NCBI RefSeq assembly: GCF_001949145.1
Contig: NW_019091413.1
Coordinates: 355,639-417,638 of the forward strand
DNA: 62,000 nt
Reading direction: 5' to 3'
Origin: Acanthaster planci
Taxonomy: Eukaryota > Echinodermata > Asteroidea > Valvatida > Acanthasteridae
Below are positions 60,125 to 62,000 of this stretch, piece after piece; the stretch's first letter is position 1; each line of letters opens with the position of its first letter. The position numbers were made by a program, and so were the translations under genes. The notes under the pieces are model-generated. The model was not told where the DNA came from and searched no databases. It worked only from the letters and a program-made list of their open reading frames with translations.

Positions 60125-60450
60125 TTTATTTACTTACACGTGTGTATGAAATACATCTAAAATCAAAAGTCATCGATCACCCGTGACACTTGTAACATTG
60201 AGGCGTTTCAGTTGTTTGGGTTCAGCAACTTGGCTCCATTTCTGCTTTGAAAGAAATGTAGTTGAACCAGGAAAGCACTTCAACTATTCTACAGAAAGAG
60301 AGAACTTGGACAGCTGTTTTTGTGGTTGAGAAACCACAGCAGTGTGTATGTCGTCCATTTGGATAGCACCTGTTGATGGAGTTACAGTTAAGCAACATTC
60401 TCCTGGAAAAGGTTCTGCTTTAATGAAGAAAGGTTTGGCAACAGACAGCA
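60125..60450 (-). CDS. Possible terminal exon of a minus-strand gene
   Basis: On the minus strand a frame reads EPFPGECCLTVTPSTGAIQM, then DDIHTAVVSQPQ and KQLSKFSLSVE before a stop whose codon ends at plus-strand 60284. A pyrimidine-rich acceptor candidate (ctttcttcattaaagcag) precedes it, and an AATAAA signal (plus-strand 60125-60130) follows about 155 bases after the stop. The composition is protein-like, but I do not recognise the family, and no upstream exon was identified. It could be a nested or neighbouring gene, or a chance ORF. Confidence 0.3.
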
Positions 60451-60479
60451 TAAACAAACTGATCAGTGTTGACACAACA

Positions 60480-62000
60480 GATGTATAAATGATTTGAATC
60501 AGACCTACATTGTCATTGTTGTTGATTCTACTCCAATCTCTGCCGTGAGTAATATTTGATTGAGTCTACAGACAGACTTGGCTCCACACCATATTCTGCA
60601 TCAAACATGATTCAAATCATGAATGTTAAGGGCCAGTCTTTAACTACCAAGTTGCAAGGTCAGACCCTGCAATAGGTAGATCAGAATCAACAGTTGTATC
60701 ATGTTCAAATGGTTATATAAAAGTGGATGATGTGGTGATTTGACCAGACTATTTCCAGGAAGTAGTCTGGAGGAGCCGTGAGAATGTGAAATCTGTAGTT
60801 TGGGAGCCCATTGTTCCAACCCAACCAAGGTTAATACAAGGTTTTTATGTGTACAGTGTACATGTTTGTGCACAAGTTTTGTGTTGTTTTTTCAAATTTT
60901 GCTTTCTGCACTCAATTTTCCCATCTCTAAATTCGTCTGGATGTTTTTGTATCCAAATGTCACCATTTGGGGCACAACGGATGCCATTTTTCATAAACAT
61001 TTACTTTTGAAAGCAATTAATATTCCACGTAAAAATTATTCTCAAGTCTTAAACAGTTGCCACCACTGCTATTTTTGATTCTTCATGATTCTTAAAATCG
61101 GCCGTATTTACCTTTATATAAGTCACTGACAAAGGCATGGTATATTGACTAGGCAGAGGACGTGAAGATTAGTAATGTGTAGCTTAAGGCTAGGTGTAGG
61201 GTTAGTTTTGTTACTTCAGTACAGAGTGTGCTTATAGACACAGGAAGAAGCAGAGACCCAGCCTGGCAGTTACAGCCTCATGTTCAATCAATGATCTGTA
61301 ACATTGGATTCATGTACCAAATAAGTGCACTGAGCATTGTGATTTGGTCATACATAAGTGTGGCCGTGGATGTACATGTGTGTCACAACAAAGTGAGTTG
61401 AAAGTGGTTTCTGAAAAATTCATTTTGTTGGTATTGCAGATATAACCACAAGGCTGAAACCATCTGCAAATGCTTCAAACACTTTACCAAAAAGGATGTT
61501 TTAAGCTTCGTGGCAAAGAGTGTTGGCACTGTGAAGTAGTGTCTGGCCTCAAATACACATATCACAGATGGCAATGCATGTACATGTATTTCTAAACTTT
61601 GTTTCATCTGAGATGTTCATGTTAAAGAGTGCAAAACAGGATGCTCTTTGAAACTTAGAAGCTTTTACTTCTTGTGGGTCAGCTTGTTGGAAAGCTCAGA
61701 ACTTATCTAAACTACCAGAAGTCACTTTCCAACTGAAATGCCTTGAATTGCAGTTAAATGCCTGCAGTATTTTCTCAAAATGTACATGACTTTTTGTATT
61801 AAAAAAATTACAAAATTAAGACTAATACAAGATCAGCTAGGGTGTCAATGTTCCCCGGTTGCAGTGTATAACACAAAAACACAGGATTCCACAGAAATGT
61901 AGCTTGAGAGACTCTCATTGGTTTAATATATAAGCAGTTCATATGGAAACCACGTACTGTAGCCTGCATCAGCACCAAAGCAGACATGGGGTTAACTGTT
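60480..62000. other. Right end of window, unassigned
   Basis: AT-rich sequence with several short open frames on both strands; none shows a recognisable family or a rotatin match. No TIR pair or tandem array noticed. Confidence 0.5.

Noticed and set aside
1-62000. CRISPR arrays, operons, prokaryotic systems, tRNA or rRNA genes
   Set aside because: Spliced exons and metazoan retroelements show animal nuclear DNA. The tandem arrays lack unique spacers, and the only tRNA-like sequence (10381-10447, minus) is the head of a SINE.

Overview
This window is a eukaryotic, AT-rich, intron-rich stretch of animal genomic DNA with two assembly gaps (11351-11874 and 52581-52786). It has no prokaryotic features. 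One large host gene dominates it: the orthologue of rotatin (RTTN; Ana3 in insects), a centriole/basal-body protein made of armadillo-like helices. I could place 28 plus-strand exons between 940 and 58762. All have AG acceptors and GT donors, all splice phases agree, and together they give 4050 nt, or 1350 uninterrupted codons. The segment covers the middle and most of the C-terminal part of the protein. The 5' exons lie upstream of the window and the last exons downstream. The intron density, the recurring TACATGTA palindromes and the mix of mobile elements (DIRS, CR1/Jockey-like LINEs, tRNA-SINE, hAT, Harbinger) suggest a marine invertebrate, probably a deuterostome such as a cephalochordate, hemichordate or echinoderm. 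The species cannot be fixed from sequence alone.

Layout. 1-12.9 kb: exons 1-9, with a 35-bp minisatellite at the left edge, a minus-strand LINE reverse-transcriptase relic in intron 1, a G-rich degenerate minisatellite in intron 3, and short terminal-inverted-repeat (TIR) elements plus a tRNA-derived SINE in intron 6. 14-20.2 kb: exons 10-14, with a 115-bp tandem repeat in intron 10. 20.1-24.6 kb: intron 14 holds a 39-bp array that starts at the exon 14 splice donor, and a DIRS-type tyrosine-recombinase retrotransposon sits inside this array. 24.9-28.1 kb: exons 15-18. 28.1-40.4 kb: introns 18 and 19, around the small exon 19, hold a Harbinger-transposase relic, a second and a third DIRS element, and a 1.1-kb TIR element flanked by TTA. 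40.4-41.1 kb: exons 20-21. 41.1-51.0 kb: a 10-kb intron with a LINE C-terminal relic, a foldback MITE, and an 887-bp TIR element with a perfect 11-bp target duplication and a RecQ-like helicase fragment. 51.0-58.8 kb: exons 22-28 with two more TIR elements. 58.8-62 kb: no recognisable rotatin exon, but a possible minus-strand terminal exon with a polyadenylation signal.

The most informative structures are: (1) three different DIRS elements in one gene, all in the sense direction, all defective in coding sequence, yet each still showing inverted terminal repeats and the matching internal complementary region; (2) the 39-bp splice-donor-like array that seems to be seeded by exon 14; (3) the helicase-bearing TIR element. 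I found no prokaryote-like system, CRISPR array or intact mobile-element gene.
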